12,866 nucleotides of DNA from Candidatus Desantisiibacteriota bacterium (GCA_016209155.1 JACQWU010000028.1:1-12866); one strand, 5' to 3'; positions 1-9,790 are shown, counted from the stretch's first letter. A program made the numbers and translations. Notes: generated from the letters alone by a model not told the origin.

Positions 1-1
1 T

Positions 2-1141
2 TCTTTTTTAGGCCTTTTTACTAATTTAACAATTGTAAAACTCATTGGAGGTTTAACAACGTTATCCGCTTTAATACGTGATATTTTCCAAAAGAAAAAA
101 ATAGATTTTTTTTTAACATCCCAGTCTTTATGTTTCTTGATTTTAACATGTTACGTAATACTCACCGGATTTATTAAACCCGGTTCAAATACAAGAGAAA
201 CATTCACTAAATTTGGTTCTTTTATCATGTTTTATTATTTATTAGTTTCACTGGTTGATAATTATTCCAGAATAAGAATTATTGTCTGGTCATGTATAAG
301 TGCTATGGTATGGGCATCATTTTTAGCATTAGCACAGTTTGTTTTTAAGGGCGGAGGAGATGCCAGACCGGGAGCATTATTCGGGGATTCGAATTATTTT
401 GCAATATCACTTCTGGTTGTTATATCTATGGCTTATTATAGAATAGAAGGAGAATATAAAAAGCGGTTCAAGGTTTTAGCGGTTATTTTTATTTTGATTT
501 TAATATCAGGCCTGATGCTTACTCTTTCCAGAGGAGGTATTCTGGGATTTTTAGTAGGGATAATAGCAGTTTCTTTAAAAAAACAGGAAAAATGGAAAGG
601 AATTTTATTTCTGATTATAATTATTAATTCAACTCTTTTACTCATGCCTCAGACATTCTGGAAACGTGTAGAAATGACAAAAATTAGAAATACAGCTGTG
701 TCCGATAAATATAATGAAGCATTTGTGTCAACAGAACGCAGGATTAAGCTTGCAAAAGGAGCTCTGGCAATGTTTATTAGTAACCCTATTATCGGGGTGG
801 GTCCCGGTAATTTTTTCTGGAATTCCAGACAATATGCACATATTGTTCCGGGTATGGCGCATAATATGTATTTGGAAGTTTTAGCTGAAATGGGGATGAT
901 AGGATTCCCGTTATTTATATCTATTATTTTTTTTACTTTAAAGGATTTAAAATATATTATTGCAAATTCAATTTTAAATGGAAGTCCTAATATGAAAAAT
1001 TTAGCTGACAGCTTACAAGTAGGCTTAATATCATTTCTTGTTTCCGGAGTTTTTTTACATGCAGAATATGAGAAGTTTTTCTGGTTATCAATATTTTTGA
1101 CACTTATTTTAAAGAAAAAGATGCAGGAATCGGAAATTTAA
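2..1141 (+). CDS. O-antigen ligase / Wzy-like polysaccharide polymerase, 5'-truncated by window edge
   Basis: The reading frame is open from base 2, so the gene starts before the window; 379 residues are visible. A TTG at 137 could be mistaken for a start, but the codons before it continue the same kind of hydrophobic protein. The product is a multi-span inner-membrane protein with about eight visible membrane segments. Near the C-terminus it has the Wzy_C pattern: GVGPGN at visible residues 265-270, then a periplasmic loop with AHNMYLEVLAEMGMIG (His at 287) and more membrane segments. Proteins of this family join lipid-linked glycan repeats or transfer glycan to an acceptor on the periplasmic face. 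As first visible gene of an exosortase-linked glycan operon it probably polymerises or ligates the product of the downstream glycosyltransferases. Polymerase and ligase cannot be told apart from sequence alone. Confidence 0.85.
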   Translation, partial: SFLGLFTNLTIVKLIGGLTTLSALIRDIFQKKKIDFFLTSQSLCFLILTCYVILTGFIKPGSNTRETFTKFGSFIMFYYLLVSLVDNYSRIRIIVWSCISAMVWASFLALAQFVFKGGGDARPGALFGDSNYFAISLLVVISMAYYRIEGEYKKRFKVLAVIFILILISGLMLTLSRGGILGFLVGIIAVSLKKQEKWKGILFLIIIINSTLLLMPQTFWKRVEMTKIRNTAVSDKYNEAFVSTERRIKLAKGALAMFISNPIIGVGPGNFFWNSRQYAHIVPGMAHNMYLEVLAEMGMIGFPLFISIIFFTLKDLKYIIANSILNGSPNMKNLADSLQVGLISFLVSGVFLHAEYEKFFWLSIFLTLILKKKMQESEI

Positions 1142-1220
1142 GTCATGGAGTTTTTTAGGTGAAAATATTAAAACGATTTACTCTGATATTGATTATTTTG
1201 ACCAATACAGCGGATGGAAA

Positions 1221-3017
1221 ATGATTAAGGGAACTAAAACGGGTTTCTTCCATACTGAACGAATTTCAGATAGATGGTGGTTTATTACACCCGATGGAAA
1301 TGCATTTTTTTCACTGGGAATGTATTGTGTGAGAATGGGAGGCATTCCGGAAAACGAGACAGGAAAAAGACCATATAAAGAAAATTGTTTGAAAAAATAT
1401 GGTTCTGAAAAGAAATGGATGGAAGTAAGTTTAAGTAATCTGCAAAATTGGGGATTTAATACTATCGGGGATTGGTCATCTCAGTCTATTATCAATGCCA
1501 GGAGGCTTCCTTATGTTATTGGATTGAATTTAAATAAAGTTGGTAATAATGTCATTCCTGAAGGTTCTTACGGTTTTTTCCCGGATGTATTTGATCCGAA
1601 GTTCAAAGAAGCTGTTGAAGGTCTTATCCAAAATCGTTTTAAAGAATTTCCATGGTTAAAAGACGATCCGTGGCTGGTGGGGTATTTTACCTCTGATGAA
1701 CCTGCATGGTATGGAAGCAGACAGAGAAGAGGCGCTTTGACGGATGATTTTAGCGGGCTTCCAAAAGAAGCACCCGGTAAAAAGGCATGGAAAGAATTTA
1801 TTCAAAAAAGATATGGTTATATTTTTGAATTAAATGTTGCATGGGAAAAGAAATTTAAAAGTTTTGATGAATTACTGGAGACTAATATATTAATAAGTAA
1901 TGAAAATATTGAAAGAGATAAATCAGATTTTTTACGTTTAATTGCGGAAGAATTCGGCCGTATTCCATTTGAAATATTAAAAAAGTATGATTCCAATCAT
2001 TTGATTTTAGGTTCAAGACCAACCAGAGATTATCCTGAAGTCATAGAAGGATTAGGTAAATATACAGATGTTTTTGGTATGAGTTATTATGGATTAAATG
2101 AAGGATATGCAATTAATCCTGATTTTGACAAAGTGGTTAGAAATTTATATACATATGGCAGGAAACCGCTTATATTGGGTGTACTATTGACATCTGAGGA
2201 TTCAGGAATGCCTTTTTCCAATGTTAAGACACAGAAGGACAGGGGAATAAGTTATAAAAAGTATTTAAAAAAACTTGCAGAAACCCCATTTATAATAGGT
2301 GTTCACTGGTTTCAATATTTTGACCCGCCTTTAAACTGTTATGATAAACAGGCAAGCAATTGGGGGCTTGTAAGAGATACGGATGAACCTTATGAAGCTG
2401 CAGTAGAAATAATAAGTGATGCGAATAAAGATATATATGATTTTATAATCGGACGCGATGGAACATCATTTGAAAAAGATAAAAGTTTTGGTAAGCAAAC
2501 AGAATTGAAACAAAAACCTTTAAATTTATCTAAAAATATTTCAATCCTTGATTGGGATTTTGAAGAAGCCAGCGGCTTATTTAAAGGTTCCTCTGACACC
2601 TGGAAATTTCAATCATGGAAAGGCGGCAGTAAAGCTGAATTGGATGCGAAAATCAGTCATCATGGGAAATATTCATTAAAAATATCAGGAGGTAATGTGC
2701 CAGGGTGGGAATCAATCGGTGTGGGAATTCAATATTCTCCTTCAATGAAATTGATTAAAGGAACAAAATATAAATTTTCAGTGTGGATAAAAACTGAAGA
2801 AGTGGAATTTGGCGCAATAATCAGAATTAAAGTTAAAAATAGTGATGGGAAGTCACAATATTTTGATTCACCAAAAGCACATGGAACATACGATTGGCAA
2901 AAGGTTGAATTCTCTTTTACCCCGCAAAAAGATAATACAATTGAGTATTTAAGCACACAATTGATAGGGCAGGGGACAGCATGGTTTGATGAAATTAAAT
3001 TAGAGGTAATAGATTAA
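1221..3017 (+). CDS. Glycoside hydrolase (clan GH-A-like TIM barrel) with C-terminal carbohydrate-binding module
   Basis: The 598-residue product starts with TGFFHTERISDRWWFITPDG, the N-terminal strand typical of agarase/beta-galactosidase-like barrels (GH42/GH50-like). SDEPAW at 158-163 carries a likely acid/base Glu160, and LTSED around Glu326 is a candidate nucleophile at the strand-7 position; GVHWFQYFDPP begins at 360. Residues about 441-598 form a beta-rich CBM4/9-like jelly roll, ending in the usual WFDEIKL. The likely role is cleavage or editing of the polysaccharide made by the neighbours; substrate and exact GH family are not determined. ATG 1221 has a weak GGATGGA upstream and gives no signal peptide. 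The upstream codons in this frame look like real family sequence (YFDQYSGWK just before Met1) but have no start codon, so the true N-terminus may be about 25 residues longer and frameshifted. Its stop overlaps the next start by one base. Confidence 0.8.
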   Translation: MIKGTKTGFFHTERISDRWWFITPDGNAFFSLGMYCVRMGGIPENETGKRPYKENCLKKYGSEKKWMEVSLSNLQNWGFNTIGDWSSQSIINARRLPYVIGLNLNKVGNNVIPEGSYGFFPDVFDPKFKEAVEGLIQNRFKEFPWLKDDPWLVGYFTSDEPAWYGSRQRRGALTDDFSGLPKEAPGKKAWKEFIQKRYGYIFELNVAWEKKFKSFDELLETNILISNENIERDKSDFLRLIAEEFGRIPFEILKKYDSNHLILGSRPTRDYPEVIEGLGKYTDVFGMSYYGLNEGYAINPDFDKVVRNLYTYGRKPLILGVLLTSEDSGMPFSNVKTQKDRGISYKKYLKKLAETPFIIGVHWFQYFDPPLNCYDKQASNWGLVRDTDEPYEAAVEIISDANKDIYDFIIGRDGTSFEKDKSFGKQTELKQKPLNLSKNISILDWDFEEASGLFKGSSDTWKFQSWKGGSKAELDAKISHHGKYSLKISGGNVPGWESIGVGIQYSPSMKLIKGTKYKFSVWIKTEEVEFGAIIRIKVKNSDGKSQYFDSPKAHGTYDWQKVEFSFTPQKDNTIEYLSTQLIGQGTAWFDEIKLEVID

Positions 3018-4243
3018 TGAATATTCTTTTCTTAACACGTGAGATTCCTTATCCGGCAAATAGCGGTACAAAAATAAGAACTTTTAAAATTTTACAGTTC
3101 TTGTCCGGTAAATATAAAATAAAATTATTTGTTTCAAGTTTTACAAAAGCAGAAATAAAAAACAAAAAGGATTTTGAATCTGTTTTACCGAATGTGGAGG
3201 TTTTATGCGGCAGTCCGGTATCAGTATTTAATGAAAAAAATATAGTAAAAAAAATAAAATTTTGTATGAATTTAATTTCAAATTTATTTTCTATTGTTCC
3301 TTTAAATGTAAAAAAATGGGAAAATAAAAAAATAAGCAGGAGAATAAAATCGTATATTCATCAGGAAAATGTAGATTTTATTATCTGTGATTCAATTTAT
3401 CAAACAGCTAATCTGCCGGTTACAGGGGAAAATGGCAATAGCTATATTCTTCTTGAACATAATATAGAATCGGAAATAATAAGACGATACATGGAAAATG
3501 AAAGATTTTTTTTAAAAAAAATGTATATTTATTATGAGCTGTGGCGGATGAAAAGATATGAAGCTAAAATATGGAATTCGGCAAAATATAGTTTTGTAAC
3601 TTCAAAAGTGGATTTAGATATATTAAAGACAAGAGTACAGGGAGCAAAAGCCGATTTTTTAGACAATGGCGTAGATACTGAATATTTCACTCCAGGTATT
3701 GATGAAAAGGAAGATGATTGTATCCTTTATTTTGGCAGAATGAACTGGTATCCTAATAGTGAAGCTGTTTACTTTTTTCTTACAGAAATATTCCCTATAA
3801 TAAAAGCCGTTAAAAAAGATATAAAATTTTTTATTATCGGGAAGGATCCAGATAAAAGTATTTATAAATTGGCTGAGAATGATGCTTGTATTAAAATATT
3901 GGGTGAAGTAGAAGACTTAAGACCTTTTTTGCATAAAAGCAAAGTTGTGGTAGTCCCAATACGTATCGGCAGCGGAACGAGACTCAAGATTTTAGAAGCT
4001 ATGGCTGTTGGTAAACCTGTGGTATCAACGAGTATCGGCTGTGAAGGGCTTGATGTTTTTTCCGGGGAGAATATTCTCATTGCCGATAAACCCGAAGATT
4101 TTGCTAAAAAGGTTATAGGACTTTTAAATGATGAAAGTTTGAGAAAGAAAATAGGCCTTTCAGGAAGAAAAACCGTTAAAGAAAAATATGACTGGGAAAT
4201 TATTAACAAAAAGTTTTCAGCTTTTCTTTCAAATTTAAAATAG
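3017..4243 (+). CDS. Glycosyltransferase family 4 (group 1), exosortase-associated sugar transferase type
   Basis: This is a 408-residue GT-B fold enzyme without membrane segments, expected at the cytoplasmic face. The N-terminal half opens with MNILFLTREIPYPANSGTKI, the pattern of the PEP-CTERM/EpsH1-associated transferases (TIGR03087 type). The donor-binding half contains ILYFGRMNWYPN (236-247), FIIGKDP and GSGTRLKILEAMAVGKPVVS (318-337). Glu327 is the second acid of the GT4 EX7E motif; the first position is not acidic, which I believe is usual in this subgroup. It probably adds a hexose from a nucleotide sugar to the lipid-linked glycan. The start overlaps the preceding TAA (TAATG), with GAGGT at 3003-3007 as ribosome site, so it is likely translationally coupled to the hydrolase. 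Sugar and linkage are unknown. Confidence 0.88.
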   Translation: MNILFLTREIPYPANSGTKIRTFKILQFLSGKYKIKLFVSSFTKAEIKNKKDFESVLPNVEVLCGSPVSVFNEKNIVKKIKFCMNLISNLFSIVPLNVKKWENKKISRRIKSYIHQENVDFIICDSIYQTANLPVTGENGNSYILLEHNIESEIIRRYMENERFFLKKMYIYYELWRMKRYEAKIWNSAKYSFVTSKVDLDILKTRVQGAKADFLDNGVDTEYFTPGIDEKEDDCILYFGRMNWYPNSEAVYFFLTEIFPIIKAVKKDIKFFIIGKDPDKSIYKLAENDACIKILGEVEDLRPFLHKSKVVVVPIRIGSGTRLKILEAMAVGKPVVSTSIGCEGLDVFSGENILIADKPEDFAKKVIGLLNDESLRKKIGLSGRKTVKEKYDWEIINKKFSAFLSNLK

Positions 4244-4252
4244 AAAGGTATT

Positions 4253-5389
4253 ATGGAATTTATTTTTTGGATAAATTTATTTTTAATTCTATATGTTTAT
4301 TTCGGATATATAATAATTTTATTATTAATAAAAAGTGTTAGAAAATTAAATATTGATAAAAAAGATTATTATCCTTCTGTTGCACTGCTGATCGGAATTT
4401 ATAATGAAGAAAAGGTAATTGAAGAGAAAATAAAGAATAGTCTAAATCTTGATTATCCTCGTGAAAAAATTAAAATTATTATAGCTTCAGATAACTCTAC
4501 TGATAAATCGCACGATATTATTGGAAAATATAAAGAAAAAGGTGTAATATTATATATAGCTCGAAAAAGACAGGGTAAGGTTGCGAATTTTAATGATGTA
4601 ATAAAAAATCTGGATACTGAAATTGTTATTTTTTCTGATGCAAGCAGTATGTACAGAAGTGATACTATAAAAAAACTTGTAAGAAATTTTAATGATCCTT
4701 ATATCGGCGGAGTTGGGGGCAAGGTTAAATATAGGAATAAATCAGATACTTCGGTAAGCAAAGGTGAGGGAATATACTGGAAGTTGGAATTATTATTAAG
4801 ACGTTTAGAAAGTGAAACCGGTTCAACTATTGTTGTAAGCGGCACTTGCTATGCGATTAGAAGAAGTCTTTTTAGGAGCTTACCGCCGAATCTGCCGGAT
4901 GATCTTATTAATCCGTTAAATGTGATTGCCCAGGGATATAGGATAGTAATTGATGATGAGACAGAGATAATAGAAGAAATCGTAACAACTATTAAGGGAG
5001 AAATAAGAGCAAGAATAAGAATTGTTTCACTTGGTATTGCCGCTGTATTTTCAAATATTAAGGTTTTAAATCCTTTTTTTAATTTTAAAGCGGCTCTTTC
5101 AATATGGTCGCATAAATTATTTCGCTGGTTGAATTTTTTAAATATGTTAATTCTATTTATATCCAATATTTTTTTAACGGAAAAATTATTTTATTATTAT
5201 ATTTTTATATTACAGTTAATATTTTATTCTTTTGCTTTTATTGGATATTTACTTGAAAAATATAATATTAGAACAAAAATATTTTATATCCCTTTTTATT
5301 TTTGCTTGATTAATTTTACGGCTTTTTTAGGTATACTGAATTATTTCAGAGGCAAAAATAGCGGTATATGGGAACCTGTGGAGAGATAA
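4253..5389 (+). CDS. Membrane-anchored glycosyltransferase family 2
   Basis: The 378-residue product has one N-terminal membrane helix (about 4-27), a GT-A catalytic domain (about 40-260) and three or four C-terminal membrane helices (about 290-365), the layout of processive or EPS GT2 enzymes. Visible motifs are ALLIGIYNEEKVIEEKI for nucleotide-sugar binding, ASDNSTD with Asp80, the SDAS metal site at 128-131 (Asp129), PDD at 215-217 where the general base normally sits, and RARIR at 252-256 in the position of the (Q/R)xxRW motif, which is degenerate because the Trp is missing. It likely transfers a sugar to a lipid-linked or growing chain at the inner membrane. AAAGG at 4244-4248 precedes ATG 4253, nine bases after the GT4 stop. 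Synthase activity of the cellulose/PNAG kind is possible but unproven. Confidence 0.87.
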   Translation: MEFIFWINLFLILYVYFGYIIILLLIKSVRKLNIDKKDYYPSVALLIGIYNEEKVIEEKIKNSLNLDYPREKIKIIIASDNSTDKSHDIIGKYKEKGVILYIARKRQGKVANFNDVIKNLDTEIVIFSDASSMYRSDTIKKLVRNFNDPYIGGVGGKVKYRNKSDTSVSKGEGIYWKLELLLRRLESETGSTIVVSGTCYAIRRSLFRSLPPNLPDDLINPLNVIAQGYRIVIDDETEIIEEIVTTIKGEIRARIRIVSLGIAAVFSNIKVLNPFFNFKAALSIWSHKLFRWLNFLNMLILFISNIFLTEKLFYYYIFILQLIFYSFAFIGYLLEKYNIRTKIFYIPFYFCLINFTAFLGILNYFRGKNSGIWEPVER

Positions 5390-5395
5390 GAATTC

Positions 5396-6366
5396 GTGAT
5401 TAATTTTTTTATTGTTTTCATATTGACGTTTTTAGTTTCAAGTTGGGTTACTCCGATTGTAAGAAGGACAGCATGCAGATTAAATTTATTGGATACAGGA
5501 TCAAATCGTACTGTGCATAAAGTCCCTGTCCCCCGAATTGGAGGAGTGGGTATTTTTTTATCTTTTTTAGCAGGATTAGCTTTTATTATGGTTGCTGAAT
5601 ATGGATATTTTTTTAAACATTTTCGTCAGTTTTTTGGAATTTTGACAGGTGGCACGTTGATTTTTATTATTGGATTATACGATGATGTCTATGGGATTGA
5701 TGCAAAAAAGAAATTCTTTTTACAGATTTTAGTGTCTCTTATACTGGTTTTATTGGGTTTTAAAATTCAGAGCATTTAACAGCTATCTCTTCATTGATAC
5801 TTTTTGTAGTTGCAAGCTGGGATAATAATTTTTTTGTAGCTGTTATTATGATTATTCTTGCAGGATCAAGTATTGGTTTTTTATGGCACAATTTTAATCC
5901 TGCGAGTATTTTTATGGGTGATTGCGGCAGTATGCTGCTTGGTTTTATTTTAGCTTCGATTTGCATTATGGACGCATATAAAGGCGCTTTAGCTATTTCT
6001 TTATCTATACCTTTTATAGCTTTAGGACTACCGATATTTGATACTGTTTCATCCTTTATCCGGCGTATTTATCATGGAAAACCGCCTTTTCAGGCCGATA
6101 AGAATCATATTCATCATAAACTTTTAAGGCTTGGACTGAATCAGCAGGAAGCAGTTGGTATATTATATCTGATTTCATTAATTTTGGGAGGTGTGGCTTT
6201 ATTTTTGGCAGCCAAAAAAGGCAGTAATTTAATTATTTATCTATGCGGTATTGCCATATTAGTGATTTTTTTTATGTTAAGAGGGGAAAAAAAATTCTTA
6301 TCTATAATAAAGGATAAATTCAGACATAAACACATAGTTGAAAATATAAATGGAGATAAAAAATAA
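5396..6366 (+). pseudogene. WecA/MraY-type polyprenyl-phosphate sugar-1-phosphate transferase, centre deleted and frame changed
   Basis: The N-terminal part is 5396-5779 (127 residues, GTG start with GGAGAG at 5380-5385). It has membrane helices, the VHKVPVPRIGGVGIF motif and the Mg-binding GLYDDVYGIDAKKKF motif, and stops at TAA 5777. The C-terminal part continues in another frame from about 5776 to 6366, starting LTAISSLILF, then IFMGDCGSMLLGF and the HIHHKLLRLGL histidine loop. Intact enzymes have about 40 residues between these blocks, including a membrane helix and the catalytic NxxNxxDGxDGLA loop. None of that is encoded here in any frame, so this is a deletion as well as a frameshift. 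The intact enzyme starts glycan assembly by moving a sugar phosphate onto undecaprenyl phosphate. TTG 5794 could restart translation of the second half, but no piece carries a complete active site. An assembly error is the main alternative. Confidence 0.85.
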
Positions 6367-6367
6367 A

Positions 6368-7200
<833 letters not shown>

Positions 7201-7216
<16 letters not shown>

Positions 7217-7833
7217 TAATAGTTTTTCTTTTATTATCTTTAGTTGGATTGGGGCTGTTTTTTCTATCTTTTCGTTCAAGTAAAAATTGGAATAATCCGG
7301 ATTTTAAAAATATTCCAGTAAAAATAAATAATTGGGAGGGGAAGGATGAGTCTTTTTCTGAGGAAATTTACCAGAGACTGGCAGCCAGTGAGACCCTTTT
7401 AAGAAAATATACAAAAGAAGGAACAGGTGAGGTCATTTATCTATGGGCGGCTTATTACAGGGATCAGATGAAATCAACAGCTCATATACCGCGCATCTGT
7501 TTTATCGGACAGGGATGGAATACTCAATTTGACGGTAAAGAGGATATTGAAATTAATGAAAGTCCTAAAAATATTTTAAATATGAAAAAATTGGTAATGA
7601 AAAGAGAAAATTCAAATCAGGTTATTTATTACTGGTTTCAGTCGCAGGATAAAATTTTTAATGATGAACTTTATAAAAATATATATCGTTTTACAGGTGC
7701 TGTTTTTAACAATCGGACAGATTTAACTTTCATCCGGATTAGCATGATAACAGCAAATGATAAAGATGCCGAACAGTTGAAGCAGTTTATCAGGGATATT
7801 TATCCTTCCATTCAAAAAGAGATCCCCAGGTAG
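7201..7833 (+). CDS. epsI: EpsI-family exosortase-associated protein
   Basis: The 210-residue protein has one N-terminal membrane anchor (about 4-25) followed by a periplasmic domain of the EpsI type. Recognisable parts are VKINNWEGKD, a YLWAAYYRDQMKSTAHIPRI segment and the CFIGQGW motif; the family typically has H-x-P-x-x-C and GxGW at this point. EpsI proteins are found next to, or fused to, exosortases and are thought to assist export or EPS assembly; their biochemical role is not settled. The start is TTG 7201 with a strong GGGGAG (7187-7192) eight bases before it, so the gene begins inside the last codons of the exosortase gene and is probably translationally coupled to it. It is the last gene of the operon and is followed by a hairpin terminator. 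Confidence 0.9.
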
Positions 7834-7876
7834 AAAGACTATAGTAAATATCAAATATTAAATATTAAAATTAAGG

Positions 7877-7896
7877 TGTCCTACGGACATTTTTTT
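7877..7896 (+). terminator. Hairpin terminator between converging operons
   Basis: TGTCC-TAC-GGACA (7877-7889) forms a 5-bp stem with a 3-base loop, extendable by G-T and A-T pairs, and is followed by seven T. It lies 43 bases after the epsI stop. The T-run overlaps the stop codon of the minus-strand TPR gene. The flanking AATTAA and TTAATT could give a short U-run on the other strand too, so it may act in both directions. Confidence 0.75.
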
Positions 7897-9550
7897 AATT
7901 ACTTAGTTCCCTTATCAGGTTTTTTGTCTCATCCGCTTCAGAAAAAACAAGGTTCTGCTCCAGTGCTTTGTTTAAATTTGATAGAGCATCTTTTTTTTCG
8001 CCGATTTTATAATAAGAATAACCCAAATGATAATAAATTGTAGGCTCTGCCGGCAAATATTTAAGTGCGTCTTTGAAATGTGTTATGGCTTTTTGGTAAT
8101 CACCTTTTAATAAATAAATATAACCCAGTGTGTCAATAACAGTTCCATTCTGAGGAGATAGTTCCATTGCTTTTGAGGCATAGCCGAAAGCAGTATCCAG
8201 TTTATCATTTTTTGTGGCATATATATAAGCAAGGTTATTATAGGCGCGGCTGTCATTTGGTAATAATTTAATAACGATAGTATATTCCTTTATAGCCTGA
8301 TCAACATCTTTCTTTTTCTCAGAAATTATTCCCATCATCAAATGAGCTTCACCATTATTGGGCTCTTTATCCAATATTTTTTTTAAGTGTATAATTGATT
8401 TGTCATATTCTTCTTTACGCACATAAATTGAAGCCAGATTTTTGTGCGCGCCCATATCGTCCTGATTAGCTTTTAATACTAAGTTGGTTTCTTCAATTGC
8501 TTTATCCAGTTCATTTTTTTGAAGATATATCTGGCTGAGAACTATATGCACAGAGATTTGCGTTGGATCAATCTCCAATGCTTTTTGCAATTCAGCAATA
8601 GCTTCCTCAACTTTATATGCAGAGAGATAAAAAGCGGCAAGCTGTAAGTTTGCCTTTATATTTTTAGTACCAGTAGTGGAATTGGCTGAACTTTTGAGTT
8701 TTCCCAGATTTTCATTATAAAGCTTTTCATAATTTTCAGTTTCTTTTAATGCATTTTTTGCCTGAGGATTTTCAGGATATTGTTTTAATACAAGATTTAT
8801 CTGGTTTTTTGCCATTTTAAAGTTGGCCTGACGAACATATATTTTTGCGATTTCAAAATGAATAGTCATTAATTTCGAATTAATATCCAGAATTTTTTTT
8901 AGCTGGGCAAGTGCTAAATCCAGATTTCCCTTAAGCTGATATGCGGCATTGAGATTATAATACCCCAGCGTTGATTTAGGATAATCTTTTATAAGATTAC
9001 TATAATAAATTAAGGCGTCATCAAGAGATTTAGAGATTGACTCATTTTTTTTATTTCTTATGTAAAATTGCGCCATAAAAAGAGGCATATTAACAGCCAG
9101 CCGTGTGTCCGGATATTGTTTATTTATCATTTTATATTCTTCCAATGCTTTGTCTATTTCTTTATTTTTTTCAAATATATTTCCTCTTGCCATATTAGCC
9201 TGAGCGCAGGCTTCATGATTATCTTTGAATTTTTCTATTACTTTATCGAAGGTTTTAAGAGCTTCTGCTTCATTTTTTTGCATAAGGTGCAAATTGGCAA
9301 TAATAAAATATATTTGCGCCGCATTATCCCATGAAGGATATTCATTTAAAATTTCATAATAATCTTTTATCAGTTTTTCAAGTTTCTGCGGTTTTATATC
9401 TTTTTCTTTTTTTAAAATTTCAATTCTTTCTTTCTCAATATGCCAGAATTGTTTTTCAGCAGAATATATTCTTTCCGCATGAACTTTACTCATAATAAAA
9501 AATGGTAAAATAAATATAATAATCGTAAAATTTTTTTTATTTAGGGACAT
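7895..9550 (-). CDS. Secreted tetratricopeptide-repeat (TPR) protein
   Basis: The 551-residue product starts with a Sec signal peptide (Lys-rich start, hydrophobic core IIIFILPFFIMS, likely cut after VHA near residue 25); there is no lipobox Cys. The rest is helical: irregular TPR-like repeats in the first half, then after about residue 295 a run of seven or so regular 34-residue TPRs with the usual spacing (e.g. AIAELQKALEIDP, AYNNLAYIYATK, TVIDTLGYIYLLKGDYQKAI). TPR proteins are scaffolds, and periplasmic ones often accompany EPS and exosortase loci; here it converges on that operon, so a scaffold role in glycan or protein export is an inference. AAGGAGT (9557-9563, minus strand) precedes ATG 9550, and a sigma70-type promoter lies directly upstream. 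No enzymatic motif is seen. Confidence 0.88.
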   Translation of the reverse strand: MSLNKKNFTIIIFILPFFIMSKVHAERIYSAEKQFWHIEKERIEILKKEKDIKPQKLEKLIKDYYEILNEYPSWDNAAQIYFIIANLHLMQKNEAEALKTFDKVIEKFKDNHEACAQANMARGNIFEKNKEIDKALEEYKMINKQYPDTRLAVNMPLFMAQFYIRNKKNESISKSLDDALIYYSNLIKDYPKSTLGYYNLNAAYQLKGNLDLALAQLKKILDINSKLMTIHFEIAKIYVRQANFKMAKNQINLVLKQYPENPQAKNALKETENYEKLYNENLGKLKSSANSTTGTKNIKANLQLAAFYLSAYKVEEAIAELQKALEIDPTQISVHIVLSQIYLQKNELDKAIEETNLVLKANQDDMGAHKNLASIYVRKEEYDKSIIHLKKILDKEPNNGEAHLMMGIISEKKKDVDQAIKEYTIVIKLLPNDSRAYNNLAYIYATKNDKLDTAFGYASKAMELSPQNGTVIDTLGYIYLLKGDYQKAITHFKDALKYLPAEPTIYYHLGYSYYKIGEKKDALSNLNKALEQNLVFSEADETKNLIRELSN

Positions 9551-9578
9551 TGAATTACTCCTTTATATATTTATCTAA

Positions 9579-9608
9579 AATATAACCAAATTTTCTTAAA
9601 AATGTCAA
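9579..9608 (-). promoter_or_regulatory. Sigma70-type promoter for the TPR gene
   Basis: Read on the minus strand, TTGACA (9603-9608) is followed after 18 bases by TATATT (9579-9584). Transcription would begin near 9572, about 22 bases before the start codon and just upstream of the ribosome site. Confidence 0.6.
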
Positions 9609-9638
9609 CAACTATTTAATTAGACCAGCATAAAACGG

Positions 9639-9667
9639 TTGACAGAAAAGAATATTAGTAATAATAT
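9639..9667 (+). promoter_or_regulatory. Sigma70-type promoter for tRNA-Leu
   Basis: TTGACA (9639-9644), 17 bases, TAATAT (9662-9667). The predicted start near 9674 is about 12 bases before the mature tRNA 5' end. It points away from the TPR promoter, which lies 31 bases to the left. Confidence 0.6.
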
Positions 9668-9685
9668 ACCACAGTAATTAATCAC

Positions 9686-9774
9686 GCCGGAGTGGTGAAA
9701 CTGGCAGACACAGGGGACTCAAAATCCCCCGAGCCTCACAGCTCATATCGGTTCAATTCCGATCTCCGGCACCA
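9686..9774 (+). tRNA. tRNA-Leu, anticodon CAA, CCA encoded
   Basis: The acceptor stem pairs GCCGGAG (9686-9692) with CTCCGGC (9764-9770), followed by discriminator A and encoded CCA (9772-9774). The anticodon arm is GGGGA-CTCAAAA-TCCCC, which puts CAA at the anticodon, decoding UUG. A long class II variable arm (GAGCCTCACAGCTC region) and T-arm ATCGG-TTCAATT-CCGAT confirm a leucine tRNA of 89 bases. Its 3' end is followed within 17 bases by an integrase remnant pointing at it, so it has probably served as an attachment site. Confidence 0.95.
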
Positions 9775-9790
9775 TGTTTTTGTTTAATTA

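Noticed and set aside
9068-9334. Plus-strand 88-codon ORF inside the TPR gene
   Set aside because: Phe/Ile-rich shadow of an AT-rich minus-strand gene with clear TPR repeats and a promoter; no ribosome site.
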